DNA of 64,000 bases from Tolypeutes matacus (lineage: Eukaryota; Chordata; Mammalia; Cingulata; Chlamyphoridae), in contig JAKSZT010053887.1 of assembly GCA_026826555.1 (NCBI GenBank), forward strand, positions 67,391,346 to 67,455,345, read 5' to 3'. Shown here piece by piece: positions 11,241 through 23,090 of the stretch. The position numbers and the translations under genes were made by a program. Position 1 is the stretch's first letter. Each line of letters opens with the position of its first letter. The notes under the pieces are model-generated. The model ran no database searches. It had not been told where the DNA came from and saw only the letters and a list, made by a program, of their open reading frames with translations.

Positions 11241-12653
11241 TCAACTAAGCAAATAATCAAAGAAATGCTGCTCAGATATGTAGGCAGCTCCAGCTTACTT
11301 CTTGCCCTTACACCCAAATCAAACCAAATGCTTCATCAAAAGGTTAGTGTGATTAAAATGTGAGTGAAAATAGAAAGACCTATTAAGGGTATATACTTAA
11401 TAGGTCCTAGAGAAATAATCTATGATAAGAGAATATACACAAGAGATACTAAAGGGATAATTGCAAAAATAAAATAATGTATATCATGTTGTAAATAATC
11501 CAAGGCAAATAGATAAATCATTTAATCAATTCTCTGTAGTCTCAAGATAATTACAAACCACATGCCTCTCCAAGTAAAAGGTTATAAAGTTTCAGAGAAA
11601 TTTATTTTAAAAAGGAAATGAACATCAATTGACAGGACTCAAGAAAATTTAATGGAAAAGGCAAAATGAGCCATTGTAGAGTTAGAAAAACATTCTAAAC
11701 AATGTGTCAATAAATAAATACTTAAATAAATAAATAAATAAATAAATATTAATGTATTATTGTAAAACTTCAGACTATGGATAATGTGTCATAGAAATAG
11801 GTGTAAATTTCTCAATTCATTACCCCACTATCACTTATTTGGAAAATAAATGATAGAATCTGCATTTGAAATACAAAATATTTTAAAAACATATTTACCC
11901 CAACCTCTAAATATAATAAACTATTTTTTATTTATTATAATACTATCATGGAAATTATCATAAGGTTAGTATTTTCATTAGTTTCTTTTTTGGCTAAAAT
12001 CAATAATAATGAATGTAATATTATTAACATAAGCACATTATGAGACTTTTTGTGAAAGTATTTATGTCTATTTCTTGCCATTCTTTTAGCTGCTTGAATG
12101 ATATAGGGTTATATTTACAAATATTAATGACACTTATTTTTGATAAATGGGATTTGAGGTCATTAATTTTGCTTTCTTATTTGTATAAGACTTCATTTTC
12201 CTATGACATTCTTTATTATTTGACCCTAATATTTTTCTAAAATAATTTAGAAAATACCTAAACTATAGAAATAGAGATTATCAAGATGTGATTCCATGGA
12301 AATACCATCACAATAATCTGTTAATAAGACAAAGCTGATTTTTATTTTTCTTGCACTAAGGGAGAGTTATACGTTGAGTAAGTCTTTTTAATTTCTCAGA
12401 GGTAGAAAGATGAAGTCAAGATATTTATAATGTAGTTTAAGGAAGCTTCTTTGTATGTGCAGTTTTAAAAAGGATTGGACAAAAATTCTGAAGTAATATT
12501 TATGATATATTTGTGAAAGTTTAATTATAAAGATAGTTTTTATGAAAGATACTGTCTCTATGTAAAACTTGATATATAGTTTTAGATTTCTGGCTTTCTG
12601 GCTTTTTGTGGTGTTTACTTTCTAAACAGTCATCAGACTATGATTCCAGTTAT
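11241..12653. other. AT-rich intergenic DNA with an (AAAT)n microsatellite
   Basis: An AAAT tetranucleotide array lies at 11710-11748. Otherwise no recognisable gene or element. Confidence 0.5.
11710..11748. repeat. (AAAT)n microsatellite
   Basis: Repeated TAAA units with one interruption (ATACTT) in the array. Confidence 0.85.
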
Positions 12654-12658
12654 CCAGG

Positions 12659-13130
12659 TATGGTGGTTTGGAATTGTATATATCAGAGAAAAACATGTTC
12701 CTAAAATTAATACTTTCCTGTGGGTATAAGCCTAATGTAAGTAGGAACTTTTGATGAGATTGTTTCCATTAAGGTATAGCCCACCTCATTCAGAACAAAT
12801 CCTGTTACTGGAGTCCTTTAAAGCCAGAGTGAAATTCAGACAGAATAAAACAAAAAAGTCACGGGAAGCAAGAGGCTGGATATAAACAAAACCTAGAGGA
12901 AAAGGGTGAGACCAGGAGACACCACCATGTGCCTTGCCATGTGTTAGAGGAGCTAAAGATCACCAACAGCCAGCCCCAGAATGACACAGTCCTGGGGGAG
13001 AAAGATCACTTTGAGGATGCCTTGATTTGGGTTTTCTTTTAACCTCAAAGCCATAAGATAATAAATCCCCATTTTTTTTAAGCCTACCCATTTCATGATA
13101 ATTGCTTGAGCAGTTTAGGAAACTAAAACA
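12659..13130 (+). mobile_element. MaLR-like solo LTR, plus strand, perfect 5-bp TSD
   Basis: A 472-bp LTR of the family that recurs through this window. It starts TATGGTGGTTTGGAATTG (first TG mutated to TA) and ends AGGAAACTAAAACA. It is flanked by exact CCAGG copies (12654-12658 and 13131-13135). Family landmarks are AACATGTTC then TTAATACTTTCCTGTGGGT near the start, ACCATGTGCCTTGCCATGTG mid-way and AATAAATCCCCATT (polyadenylation signal) near the end. No internal retroviral sequence flanks it. MaLRs are non-autonomous elements mobilised by ERV-L-type machinery, which usually gives 5-bp duplications. Confidence 0.85.
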
Positions 13131-13135
13131 CCAGG

Positions 13136-14277
13136 AAAACACCTTATTTCAAACAACTAGTATCAAGAGAAGATGACTGGGTCCCAAAGGAAAACAGTGT
13201 ACAAGCAGTATACATATGCAGCAGTCAATTTGGTTGCATGCTTTAGACTGTTCACAGGTGAACTATTGTCAGGTATTAAACTCATACCAATAAGTACCTG
13301 AGGGCACATATACAATATTAAATGTGGGAATCTTATATAACCTAATAAAAATAGCCTTAAACAACTTAAAAAATGAAAGCGGATAGATAAGAAAATAAAG
13401 GGAAAAAAAAATGTAAATCAAAGCATTAGGTCAGAAGGTCTTGAGTAAAGCTATTGCATTCTGAAAATTATAGTTCTTAGAAATCACTGGAATCACTAGC
13501 AATATTTGAGCATGTCTTTTTGCAATATTGTGGGGTCATGAATCAGATGTTTTATATATAGAAGCATAGTTCTTTCTGTTACTAAATAATACTAAGTGGG
13601 TCAAGGAACTGTAGAAATTGTTTCATTTTCATTAAGCCAATGGAAGTAGCTCACGCCATGGAAGTTCTAGCGTCTCTGAGAGTTTGCCAATTTGAGTTTA
13701 GAATTATCTTTGCTCTTACCATTTTTTCTAAAGATTGGGGGTGATACGGATATATAGACAGATTTTTTTAAACTTTTAAAAACAATCCTTGTCACTACAG
13801 GATTACACCACAATTGTTAATATTTCAATTGGAGATATATGGAGTTGAAAAAAAACCAAAAACACCAAATAAAAGCACAACCCTGTTACTCCATCTGCCA
13901 CTCCTTCCTGAGTCTGTGTCTGTTGCATTTTGCCTGCCTCCTCCACCCAGGTCCACCTTGGGTTCAGAGGAACCCAAGTTATCACTGGTTTTTGAATTTT
14001 ATTTTTACCAATATTTTTTTGTAGTCGGACCTAGCAGCACTATCTGTACTTTTTAACTGAATGACGTCCTTCATATATTGTGCCTGTTTAGTGCCAAATC
14101 CACAGTAAGACCAGCAGATACATCACAGCAAACATTTTACAAATTGCAGCAGAAATCAAAATTAAAACAAAATGGATGGATGTTTCAAAACTCTGACAAA
14201 AAAATGCACATTTTAGGAAAGTGTTCATTCAAGGGACTAAATGAAATAAACAGAACATCCAGGTTACGCAGTAGTTG
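13136..14277. other. Intergenic DNA, nothing recognised
   Basis: No recognised repeat or gene. An open frame at 13814-14056 is proline- and serine-rich by chance and has an overlapping open frame on the other strand. Confidence 0.45.
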
Positions 14278-14459
14278 CTCTCTGGCTTCTTTTTTTTTTT
14301 TTTTTTAACAATTTTTAAACTTTATTTTGTACATTTAATAATTGAAAATATAAACAATTAAAAACTAAAAAGTAAACACAGATGAATAAATATATATATT
14401 TCGCAATTACATGTAATGGATACATGGATACATATAATTTTTTTTTTTTGAATCAGACT

Positions 14460-14488
14460 ATATATTGTTCAATATATGAACAATATAT
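14460..14488 (-). other. Perfect 12-bp stem-loop just downstream of L1 ORF2 stop
   Basis: TATATTGTTCA (14461-14471) and TGAACAATATA (14477-14487) are exact reverse complements around a 5-base loop. The flanking A/T pair at 14460/14488 extends the stem to 12 bp. On the element's RNA it begins about five bases after the ORF2 TGA stop (complement of 14494-14496). The stem is AT-rich, so it may be weak. Confidence 0.75.
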
Positions 14489-14493
14489 TAGGT

Positions 14494-17400
14494 TCATAGT
14501 AACACATTCATACAGTATTTGTCCTTTTGTGTCTGGCTTGCTTCAACCAACATAATGTCCTCCAGGCTCATCCATGTTGCCATATGCTTTATGACTTCAT
14601 TTCTTCTTACCGCTGCATAATATTCCATCGTGTGAACAGACCACAGTTTGTTTATCCATTCATCTGTTGATGGACACCTGGGTTGTTTCCAACTTTTAGC
14701 AATGGTGAATAATGTGGCTATGAACATCAGTGTGCAGATGTCTGTACGTGTCACTACTTTCAGTTCTTCTGGGTATATATCCAGTAGTGGTATTGCAGGG
14801 TCATGTGGTAAGTCTATATTCAATTTCTTTAGGAGCTGCCAAACAGTCCTCCATAGTGGTTGTACCATCCTGCATTCCCACCAACAATGAAGAAGTGTTC
14901 CTATCTCTCCACATCCTCTCCAACACTTGTAGTTCTCTGTCTTTTTAATAGTGGCCATTCTGATAGGTGTGAAATGATATCTCATTGTAGTTTTGATTTG
15001 CATTTCCTTAATCATGAGTGATGTTGAGCATTTCTTCATGTGTTTTTTTTGCCATTTGTATTTCTTCTTCAGAGAAATGTCTATTTAAGTCTTTGGCCCA
15101 TTTTTTAATTGGGTCATTTGTCTTTTTATTGTTGAGCTGTAACATCTCTTTATATATCCTGGATATTAAACCCTTTTCAGATAAGTGATTTCCAAATATT
15201 TTTTCCCATTGAGTTGGCTGTCTGTTCACCCTTCTGACAAAGTCCTGTGAGGTGCAAAAGTGTTGAATTTTGAGGAGGTCCCATTTACCTACTTTTTCTT
15301 TTGTTGCACGTGCTTTGGGTGTACAGTCCAAGAAACCACCACCTACTACAAGGTATTGAAGATGTTTCCTTACATTATCTTCTAGTAGTTTTATGGTCCT
15401 GGCTTTTATATTTAGATCTTTGATCCATTTTGAGTTGATTCTTGTATAGGGGGTGAGATAAGGGTCCTCTTTCATTCTTTTGGTTATAGATATCCAGTTC
15501 TCCCATCACCATTTGTTGAAGAGACTGTTTTTCCCATCAGCGTGGGCTTGGTAGGTTTGTCAAAAACCAGTTGACAGTATAGGTGAGGGTTTATTTCTGG
15601 ATTCTCAATTCTATTCCATTGATCGATATGTCTATCTTTATGCCAGTACCATGCTGTTTGACCACTGTAGCTTTGTAATATGTTTAAAGGTCAGGCAGTG
15701 AAACTCCTCCCACATTGCTCTTCTTTTTTAGAATGCTTTTGGCTATTTGGGTGCACTTGCCCTTCCAGATAAATTTGGTAATTGCCTTCTCTAATTCTGT
15801 AAAGTAAGCTGTTGGGATTTTGATTGGTATTGCGTTGAATCTATAAATCAGTTTGGGCAAGATTGACATCTTCACAATATTTATTCTTCTAATCCATGAA
15901 CATGGAATGTCTTTCCATTTATTTAGGTCTTTTTAAATTTCTTTTAGCATTGTTTTGTAGTTTTCTGCATATAAGTCCTGTATCTCTTTGGTTAAATTAA
16001 CTCCTAGGTATTTGAGTCTTTTTGTTGCTATTGAAAATGGAATTTTCCTCCTGATTTCCTCCTCATATTGCTCAGTACTAGTGTACAAAAACATTACTGA
16101 TTTTTGTGTGTTTATCTTGTATCCTGCCACTTTGCTGAACTCATTTATTAGTTCAAGTAGCTTTGTTGTGGATACTTCAGGATTTTCTAAATACAGGATA
16201 ATGCCATCTGCAAACAGTGAGAGTTTTACTTCCTCTTTTCCTATTTGGACGCCTTTAATTTTTTTTGTCTTGTCTAATTGCCCTAGCTAGAACTTCTAGT
16301 ACAATGTTGAATAACAATGGTGACAGTGGGCATCCTTGTCTTGTTCCTGATCTTAGGGGGAAAGCTTTCAACCTTTCCCCCTTGAGTATGATGTTGGCTG
16401 TGGGTTTTACATATATGCCTTTTATCATATTGAGGAATTTTCCTTTTATTCCTATCTTTTGAAGTATTTTTATCAAAAAAGGATGTTGGATTTTGTCGAA
16501 TGCCTTTTCTGCATCTATTGAGATGATCATGTGTTTTTTTTCCTTCAGTTTGTTAATGTGGTGTATTACATTGATTGATTTTCTTACGTTGAATCAGCCT
16601 TGTATACCAGGAATAAATCCCACTTGGTTGTGATGTATAAGTCTTTTGATATGCTGTTGGATTCGATTTGCAAGTATTTTGTTGAGAATTTTTGCATCTA
16701 TGTCCATTAGAGAGATTGGTCTGTAATTTTCTTTTCTTGTTGAATCGTTATCTGGCTTTGGTATTAGGGTGATGTTGGCTTCATAAAATGTGTTGGGTAA
16801 TTTTCTGTCCTCTTCAATTTTTTGGAAGAGTTTAAACAAGATTGGTGTTAATTCTTTTTTAAATGCTTGGTAGAATTCACCTGTGAAGCCATCTGGTCCT
16901 GGAATTTTCTTTGCTGGGAGATTTTTTATGACAGATTCAATCTCCTTAATTATGATTGGTTTATATTTCTTGTTGCATCAGTGTAGGTTGGTTATGAGTT
17001 TCTAGAAATTTGTCCATTTCATCCAGGTTGTCTAGTTTGTTGGCATATAGTTTCTCATAATATCCTCTTATGATTCTTTTTATTTCTCTGACATCATTTG
17101 TAATTTCCCCCCCTTTCATTTCTGATTGTATTTATTTGCATCTTCTCTCTTTTTTTCTTTGTTAGTCTAGCGAGGGGTTTGTCAATTTTACTGATCTTCT
17201 CAAAGAACCAGCTTTTGGTTTTGTTGATTTTCTCTATTGTTTTTCTGTTATCATTTTCATTTATTTCTGCTCTAATCTTTATTATTTCTTTCCTTCTGCT
17301 TGCTTTGGGATTGGTTTGCTGTCCTTTTTCTAGTTTCTTAAGTTGTTCAGTTAAATCTTTGAGTTTAGCTTTTTCTTGTTTTTAAATATAGGCATTTAGG

Positions 17401-18301
17401 GCTACAAATTTCCCTCTCAAGACTGCCTTCACTGTATCCCATAAGTTTTGATATGTTGTGTTCTCATTTTCATTTGTCTCAATATATTTACTGATTTCAC
17501 TTGCAATTTCTTCTTTGATACACGGAATATTTAGGAGTGTGTTGTTCAGTCTCCACACATTTGCAAATTTACTTTTTTTCGGTCTGTTATTGATTTCTAG
17601 TTTCATTCCACTATGATCTGAGAAGGTACTTTGTATAATTTAAATCTTTTTATATTTATTGAGAGCTGTATTGTGGCCTAACATGTGGTCTATCCTGGAG
17701 AAAGATCCATGGGCACTTGAGAAGAATGTATAACCCACTGAGTTTGGATGCAGTGTTCTGTATATGTCTGTTAGGTTTAACTTGTTTATCATACTGTTCA
17801 AGTTCTCTGTTTCCTTGTTGATCTTCTGTCTAGTTGTTCTATCTAATGATGTGAGAGGGGTGTTGAAGTCTCCAATGATTATTGTAGAAATGTCTATTTC
17901 TCCCTTCAGTTTTGCCAGAGTTTGTCTCATATATTTTGGGGCACCCTGGTTAGATGCATAGATATTTATGACTATTATATCTTCCTGGAGGATTGTCCCT
18001 TTTATTAATATATAATGGCCTTCCACATCTCTTATCACTTTTTTGCATTTGAAGTCTGTTTTGTCTGATAGTAATATAGCTACCCCTGCCCTTTTCTGTT
18101 TACTATCGCATGGAGTATCTTTTTCCAACCTTTTACTTTCAGCCGGTTTGTATCCTTGGGTCTCAGGTGAATTTCTTGTAAGCAGCATATGGATGGCTCA
18201 TGTTTTTTTATCCATTCTGTCAGCCTGTATCTTTTGATTGGGAAATTTAATACATTCACATTCAATGATATTACTGAAAATGCACTATTTATTTCCTCCA
18301 T
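14494..18301 (-). pseudogene. L1 ORF2 (endonuclease and reverse transcriptase), inactivated
   Basis: ORF2p nicks DNA and primes reverse transcription at the target. The endonuclease start (18301, MEEINSAFSVISLNVN) shows CCLQEIHLRPK, then after a frame change NIYASN, GDFNTPLT and SRIDHMLGH. Reverse transcriptase blocks follow: [19 protein letters not shown] (near 16.75 kb), [18 protein letters not shown] (near 16.5 kb), [12 protein letters not shown], and the active-site box at 16203-16214, which reads FADG instead of FADD, losing a catalytic aspartate. The C-terminal cysteine knuckle [18 protein letters not shown] is preserved (about 14.9 kb). The frame is broken repeatedly: near 18.1-18.2 kb, near 17.6 kb, between 17.38 and 16.84 kb, a TGA near 16.59 kb, near 16.25 kb, around 15.5-15.9 kb and at 15008-15039. 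The protein cannot be made. Confidence 0.93.
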
Positions 18302-18579
18302 TGTATTCTTTGGTTTTCATATGTCATCTTATTTTTGTCTCTCTTTTTACTCTTTTGGTTATCCTTTCTACTTTTCTTTCTTCTATACTCTCCTTCAAGC
18401 CTCTCTATCCTGTCTTTTTCTTTCAGGTTCTAAGGCTTCCTTTAATATTTCCTGCAAAGGTGGATTCTTTTTTGCAAACTCTCTTAGTTTCTGTTTGTTT
18501 GTGAATACTTTATATTCACCTTCATATTTGAAGGACAGTTTTGTTGGATAAAGAATTCACGGCTGGCAGTTTTTCTCTT

Positions 18580-19371
18580 TCAGTTTCCTAATTGTATCAT
18601 ACCACTGACTTCTTGCCTCCATGGTTTCGAAGAGAAATCTGCACTAAGTCTTACTGGACGTCCTTTGTATGTGATCGTTTGCTTCTCTCTTGCTGCTCTG
18701 TGAATTTTCTCTTTATCTTTTACATTTGACATTTTGAATAATATGTGTCTTGATGTAGGTCTATTTGGATTTATTCTCATTGGGGTACAGTGTGCTTCTT
18801 GGACATGTAAGTTCATTTCTTTCGTAAGAGTTGGGAAATTTTCAGCTATTATTTCCTCAAATACTCTTTCTGCCCCTTTTCCTTTCTCTTCCCCTTCTGA
18901 AACTCCCATGACACGTATGTTCTTGCATTTTGTGTTGTCATTCAACTCTCTGAGCCCCTGCTCAGTTTTTTCCATTCTTTTCTCTCTCTGTTCTTTTCTC
19001 TCTTCAATTTTAGCTGCTCTGTCTTCAGTATCACTTATTCTTTCTTCTATCATTTCGAGTCTGCTGTTGTATGCCTCAAATGTATTTTTGACTTCACCTA
19101 TTGTGTCTTTCATCCCCATGAATTCCATTACTTTTCTGTTCAGGATTTCAAATTCTTCTTTGCATTCGCTCAATGACTTCTTGATGTCATTTATCTCTTT
19201 AACTATATTCTCTTTCATCTCATTAATTTGATTTTGGAAATGTGTGCTCATCTCACCGATTAGTTCTCTCAAATTCTGCAGCTCTTCTGGGACTTTGCTG
19301 TATTCTTTTTCTTGGGTCATGTCTTCTATTTTCTTAGTATGGCTCCTAATTTTTTGCTGGTACTTAGGCAT
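18580..19371 (-). pseudogene. L1 ORF1 (RNA-binding coiled-coil protein), C-terminally frameshifted
   Basis: ORF1p coats L1 RNA as a trimer. The 263-residue open frame has a long heptad-rich coiled coil (residues about 30-145, for example NQINEMKENIVKEINDIKKS and ERISDTEDRAAKIEERKEQ), then the RNA-recognition region (CKNIRVMGVSEGEEKGKGAE) and the start of the C-terminal domain (ADFSSK). A frameshift near 18.63 kb diverts the frame to an early stop at 18580; the expected C-terminal residues continue in another frame towards about 18.4 kb. Typical mammalian ORF1p is about 330-370 residues, so roughly the last fifth is lost. No in-frame ATG lies upstream before a TAA, so 19371 is the only plausible start. 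Confidence 0.92.
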
Positions 19372-20502
19372 CTGGTTAGTTTGTATTTTACTTAGATGCT
19401 CTATCTCTTTCTCTTTTATGGGGTTTTAGTGGCAGGAGGCTGTGAGTTACCACAGCTCTTTGGTTTTTGGCTTAACCTTGATTGTTAGGATTGTTCTGCT
19501 GGTTGCTCAAAACTGGGCACTGGACCCAGTAATTGGTTGTAGAGTCGTTTCCTAGGGCCTTGGGCAGGGAGGCTATAGAGGTCAGGAAAAGCCTCTCTTA
19601 CTTTTTAATTTTCCTATGTGCACTTCCTTGGTCTGCCAGGAGATGGCGCTTATTGGCAGCTCTCAATTCAATGCCTGGTCAGAGCATATTTGTTGTGACA
19701 CAGACCAGATCAATGTGATAGAGCTTCCTGTCTGGGAGCTAAGAGCCCTGTGATTCAAACTTTCTGAAACAGTTCTCCAGACTTCTCTCATAGCGCCCCC
19801 TTTTTCCCAGCTAGGAAATATTTCCACTCCCTTCTGAATCCTCAACAATCAGTCCCTGTTAGTATAGGAGGAGACTGGGATGTTTGTATATCTTTAGCCC
19901 CTTGCAGGCTCCAAGGCAAACAATGGCGCAGCCCCACCTGGCCTGGAAGGGCTCTCGGGACAGGGCAGAACAAACCTGGGAGTCAAAAGCAGGGTCAGCC
20001 CCAGGCTTTCTCTCCCTTCTCCCATGGAGTCCTCAACAATTAGTCCAGGCTAGAAGAGAGGGAGGTTGCGAGGGTCGGATTTCTCCAGTTCTTCCTAGGC
20101 TCCCAGGGCAAAGCACCGTGTGGAAGGGTCCATGGGGCTCTGTGGCCCAAATTTACAGGTCAGAACCTGAGTCAACCTAGGGCTGTGTCCCTCTCTCTCC
20201 CCTTTCTGGGAGTGGTAGACCCCTGGAGCCCCCTTTGTCTGTGGTTGCAGGCCCAGAGGCCTGAGAATTCTTAAAAGTGTGGGGGAGGGTGCCGGCAGCA
20301 GCAGAAGCTGCTACTTTCCAACTCACGGTTCCATTGTTGCGATTTCCCTCTTTTGCCTCTTTCTCTTCTGGGTGGTGTGCAGCCTTCACCTGCTGTCCTA
20401 AACCCTAGAAGATCTATTTTGGGGCTGTTTCAGCTTGTCCTCTAGCTTTTTTTCAGGAGAAAAGATTCCCGTGTCTTACTAGTCTGCCATCTTCCCGGAA
20501 GT
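19372..20502 (-). promoter_or_regulatory. L1 5' UTR / internal promoter region
   Basis: About 1.1 kb between the element's 5' end and ORF1. It is clearly more GC-rich than its surroundings, with remaining CpGs. L1 5' UTRs hold an internal RNA polymerase II promoter; here the first 20 bases include AAGATGGC (YY1 motif). Open frames in it (for example 19884-20180) are not recognised proteins. Confidence 0.75.
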
Positions 20503-20516
20503 CTCTCTGGCTTCTT

Positions 20517-20905
20517 GATGGAAGCCTAAGAAGTCACTTTGGAATTAAATTACCTCCGTTTTATTTTGTATAAATAAGGGGTTGATCTAGAAAAGAGCTC
20601 ATGTGTACTTATTCAGAACATTTGCAAGTTTCTTCATACCCACACTCCGTTTGTGTTTTAGATTAATTAGTCAATGCCCTCACTGCTTCATCGTCTTCAA
20701 ACTAAGTGTTTCACTAAATGGTAGGTTTTACTGTTAAAGACCCTACAATAAGATTGTTTAATCTGTACATTTTCCAGTTTTTTAACTGTATAAAAATATT
20801 CTTTTTACACAATATTTAATTAAAGTATTTCTTGTCTGTGAATTTCAAAAAACAAAACTAAACAAAAATAAATAATCTCTGTCACTAGTGAAACAATCTC
20901 TCTGG
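20517..20905. other. Intergenic DNA, nothing recognised
   Basis: AT-rich flank of the L1. It continues the pre-insertion sequence seen left of 14278. Confidence 0.45.
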
Positions 20906-20909
20906 GATT

Positions 20910-21518
20910 TGTTTTAGTTTGCTAAAAGCTTGTGGGAGCTTTTATATTGGGAATTTATTAGGTTAAAATCTTACACTTCTGAGGCTGTGAAAATGTTCAA
21001 ATCAAGGCATCATTAGAAATGCTGTTTCACTGAAGATCAGCTGCTGGTGATCCTGGACTCCTGCCCTGTGGCAAGACATAATGGCGGCTCTGTTGGTCTG
21101 GGTCTCTGTCTTCTCCTCCAGGATTACTTTCTTCCCAAGTGGCTGTGGGTGATCAGGTATATGGCTCATCTTTCCCCTGTCTATTAACCTACTCAGGGCC
21201 TCTTTGTGAGATTCTATGATCTGCTGATTCCAACCTCTAGTCTCTGGGACCTCTTTTTTAGACTTTCAGGGTTCTCTGTCTCTGCCACCTTTTCCTGTGT
21301 GTGTCTGTGTCTGTGTCTCTGGCATTTTCTCTCTCCCATTTATAAAAGACTCCAGCAGAAGGACCAAGATCCAGACTGAGTCACACCTCACTGAAGCAAT
21401 CCAATCAAATGCTCCCAACTGAATCTAATCCAATCAAAGTTTTCCACAACCACAGGAAAGGATTAGCTTCAAGAGCCTAATCTTTTCTGGGATCCATGAA
21501 AAGCTTCCAATTTTCACA
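20910..21518 (-). mobile_element. MaLR-like LTR, minus strand, 609 bp, 4-bp direct repeats
   Basis: Read on the minus strand it starts TGTGAAAATTGGAAGC, passes CCCAGAAAAGATTAGG and a polyadenylation signal (complement of GGGAATTTATTAGG at about 20950), and ends TTAGCAAACTAAAACA. GATT lies immediately outside each end (20906-20909 and 21519-21522). It is a longer subfamily of the recurrent LTR family; the same 3' part (CTGAGGCTGTGAAAATG, then TCAAATCAAGGCATCAT) recurs at 63.9 kb. A TG-rich tract (GTGTGTCTGTGTCTGTG) lies at about 21297-21320. Confidence 0.75.
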
Positions 21519-21522
21519 GATT

Positions 21523-22770
21523 TCAATTCAATATATGTGCATATAGTCTCTATCAGAGCCATAGGACTCCAGCAATTAAAAGCTTCCATCAATTCTACTC
21601 CAAGAATAATTAAAACAATGATGTGAAGTTATTCAAAACTCCTTGTAAGAGGGTATTTGATGAAATTGAGGCATCCAGAGGATCCCTGGGGTTTGCGTTT
21701 TTGCTAATTTTACAAGGAGAAGGAAAGTACATATTGAATATTTTGATATAAGGAAACGGTAAAGAAAGCAAAATACAGTTCTACATCTGTAAAATATGTA
21801 GCCACAAGAGGCACTGAAGATAAAATAATATTATTATGGTTAAGATCACAGAGAAATGAGAAATGACTCTCATATTGACTTTCCTGAAGTCCTGAATGGA
21901 TCTTTATCCCTTCCACTGAGTTTTTAAAATCTTAAGCATAAGAGTATTGCAGTTATTGCTACAAAGTATGATGGATCTTTTCATTATTAGGCTTTCAACT
22001 ACAAACTTCTGGAATTAGAGGGCCTTGTATACATATGGATAGAGGTTTAAATTAGTTAATCTATACATTACTCGTTTGTTTACATATAATCCTGCCTATA
22101 ACAGTAAAATTTTTAGCCTACAAGTAGTCCAGAATCTCCTTGAGATCTTCAGTTTAGGCTTGATTTAGACACGAGCATTTGGTCAATTATGAAACAATTG
22201 GCTATGAGCTTGCTTTAAATAAAGCAGTCCTTGAAAATTTCAAGGAAGACACCAACAATAGAACATTTAATGTCTCACTTCCATTTGTATAGTATTGTTC
22301 CCCTATCAAGTTAGAGTGTCTGTTGTCATGGAGGAGAATAGAATGCACATCAGTTAAAGGTCTGTGTATGATCCTTATGAGCTGGGACATGGACAGTATC
22401 TAAGCATGATTGGAATCACCCACCAACCAAAAGGTTGTTGATTGCAAGGAAGAAGTTTTGTGACAATTATAGAATATAGATTTCTACAATAGTACTCACA
22501 TCAATAAAAATTTGCAATACTGTTTTGTACTATTTAATTTATCCTTGAGAGTGTAAGAAGAAAATGAGAAATTGAACCCTTGATTTCCCCACAGTGAACT
22601 TGTTTTTTAACTAAGAGAACATTTTTTCCCAATATTATTTCTGTTTGTAATTTTGTCAAGTGTTTTTATCAGGGGACTCCATCACCAGAGTTTAATGACT
22701 GAGTTTAAAAATGTGGTTATTTTATCTGTAGGCCTATCAATTTCTTGAGTGTTATTCTGTTTTATTCTAA
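21523..22770. other. Intergenic DNA, nothing recognised
   Basis: No family was recognised and no convincing open frame is present. Confidence 0.45.
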
Positions 22771-22773
22771 GAC

Positions 22774-23090
22774 TGTGATGGTTTTCTGGTATGTCACTTG
22801 TCTAGCCTAAACCAAATGACCCCAAATTCATTTCTAATTATGTTTCTAATAGAATGAGTTAAAAGAGGTCTTCTCTTGCAAATTTGGAGGACAAAAATGA
22901 AGCAACAGCAGCATTTTTAACAGAAACTTTTTATCCGAGTTATATAGGTTCTTCTGTGAATGGATTTTGCTGAGGTAATTTGCAGATATAATTTTGCAGA
23001 TGTAATCAGTTGAATTGACGCTCAGACCCTTGATAGATCTGACCTAATCAGTTGTAAGCTATTGGAAGTGAAATTGCATATTCATGCTAA
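22774..23090 (+). mobile_element. MLT2-like (ERV-L) LTR fragment
   Basis: It starts TGTGATGGTTTTCTGGTATG and later has GATGTAATCAGTTGAATTGA and TGACCTAATCAGTTG, the word order of MLT2-type LTRs. The middle is diverged or replaced, and no 3' end with a polyadenylation signal was found, so it is truncated. Confidence 0.45.

Larger units (their letters stand above)
14292..20502 (-). mobile_element. Full-length L1 retrotransposon (6.2 kb), minus strand, perfect 14-bp TSD
   Basis: It is bounded by identical CTCTCTGGCTTCTT copies at 14278-14291 and 20503-20516. On the minus strand it runs 5' UTR (20502-19372), ORF1 (from 19371), ORF2 (from about 18301 to 14494), a short 3' UTR and a poly(A) tail (the T run at 14288-14306). 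The 5' end carries AAGATGGC (complement of 20486-20493), the YY1-type site usual at L1 starts, next to an ETS-like ACTTCCGGG. Length and order are those of an intact mammalian L1, but both ORFs carry breaks, so it is dead. The perfect TSD argues for a relatively recent insertion. Confidence 0.95.

Noticed and set aside
18734..19231. 165-codon plus-strand open frame
   Set aside because: It is the antisense shadow of L1 ORF1; the leucine/serine/phenylalanine-rich composition follows from the coiled-coil codons on the other strand.
19884..20389. Open frames of 98 and 70 codons in GC-rich DNA
   Set aside because: They lie in the L1 5' UTR on opposite strands and match no protein; GC-rich sequence with few stops explains them.
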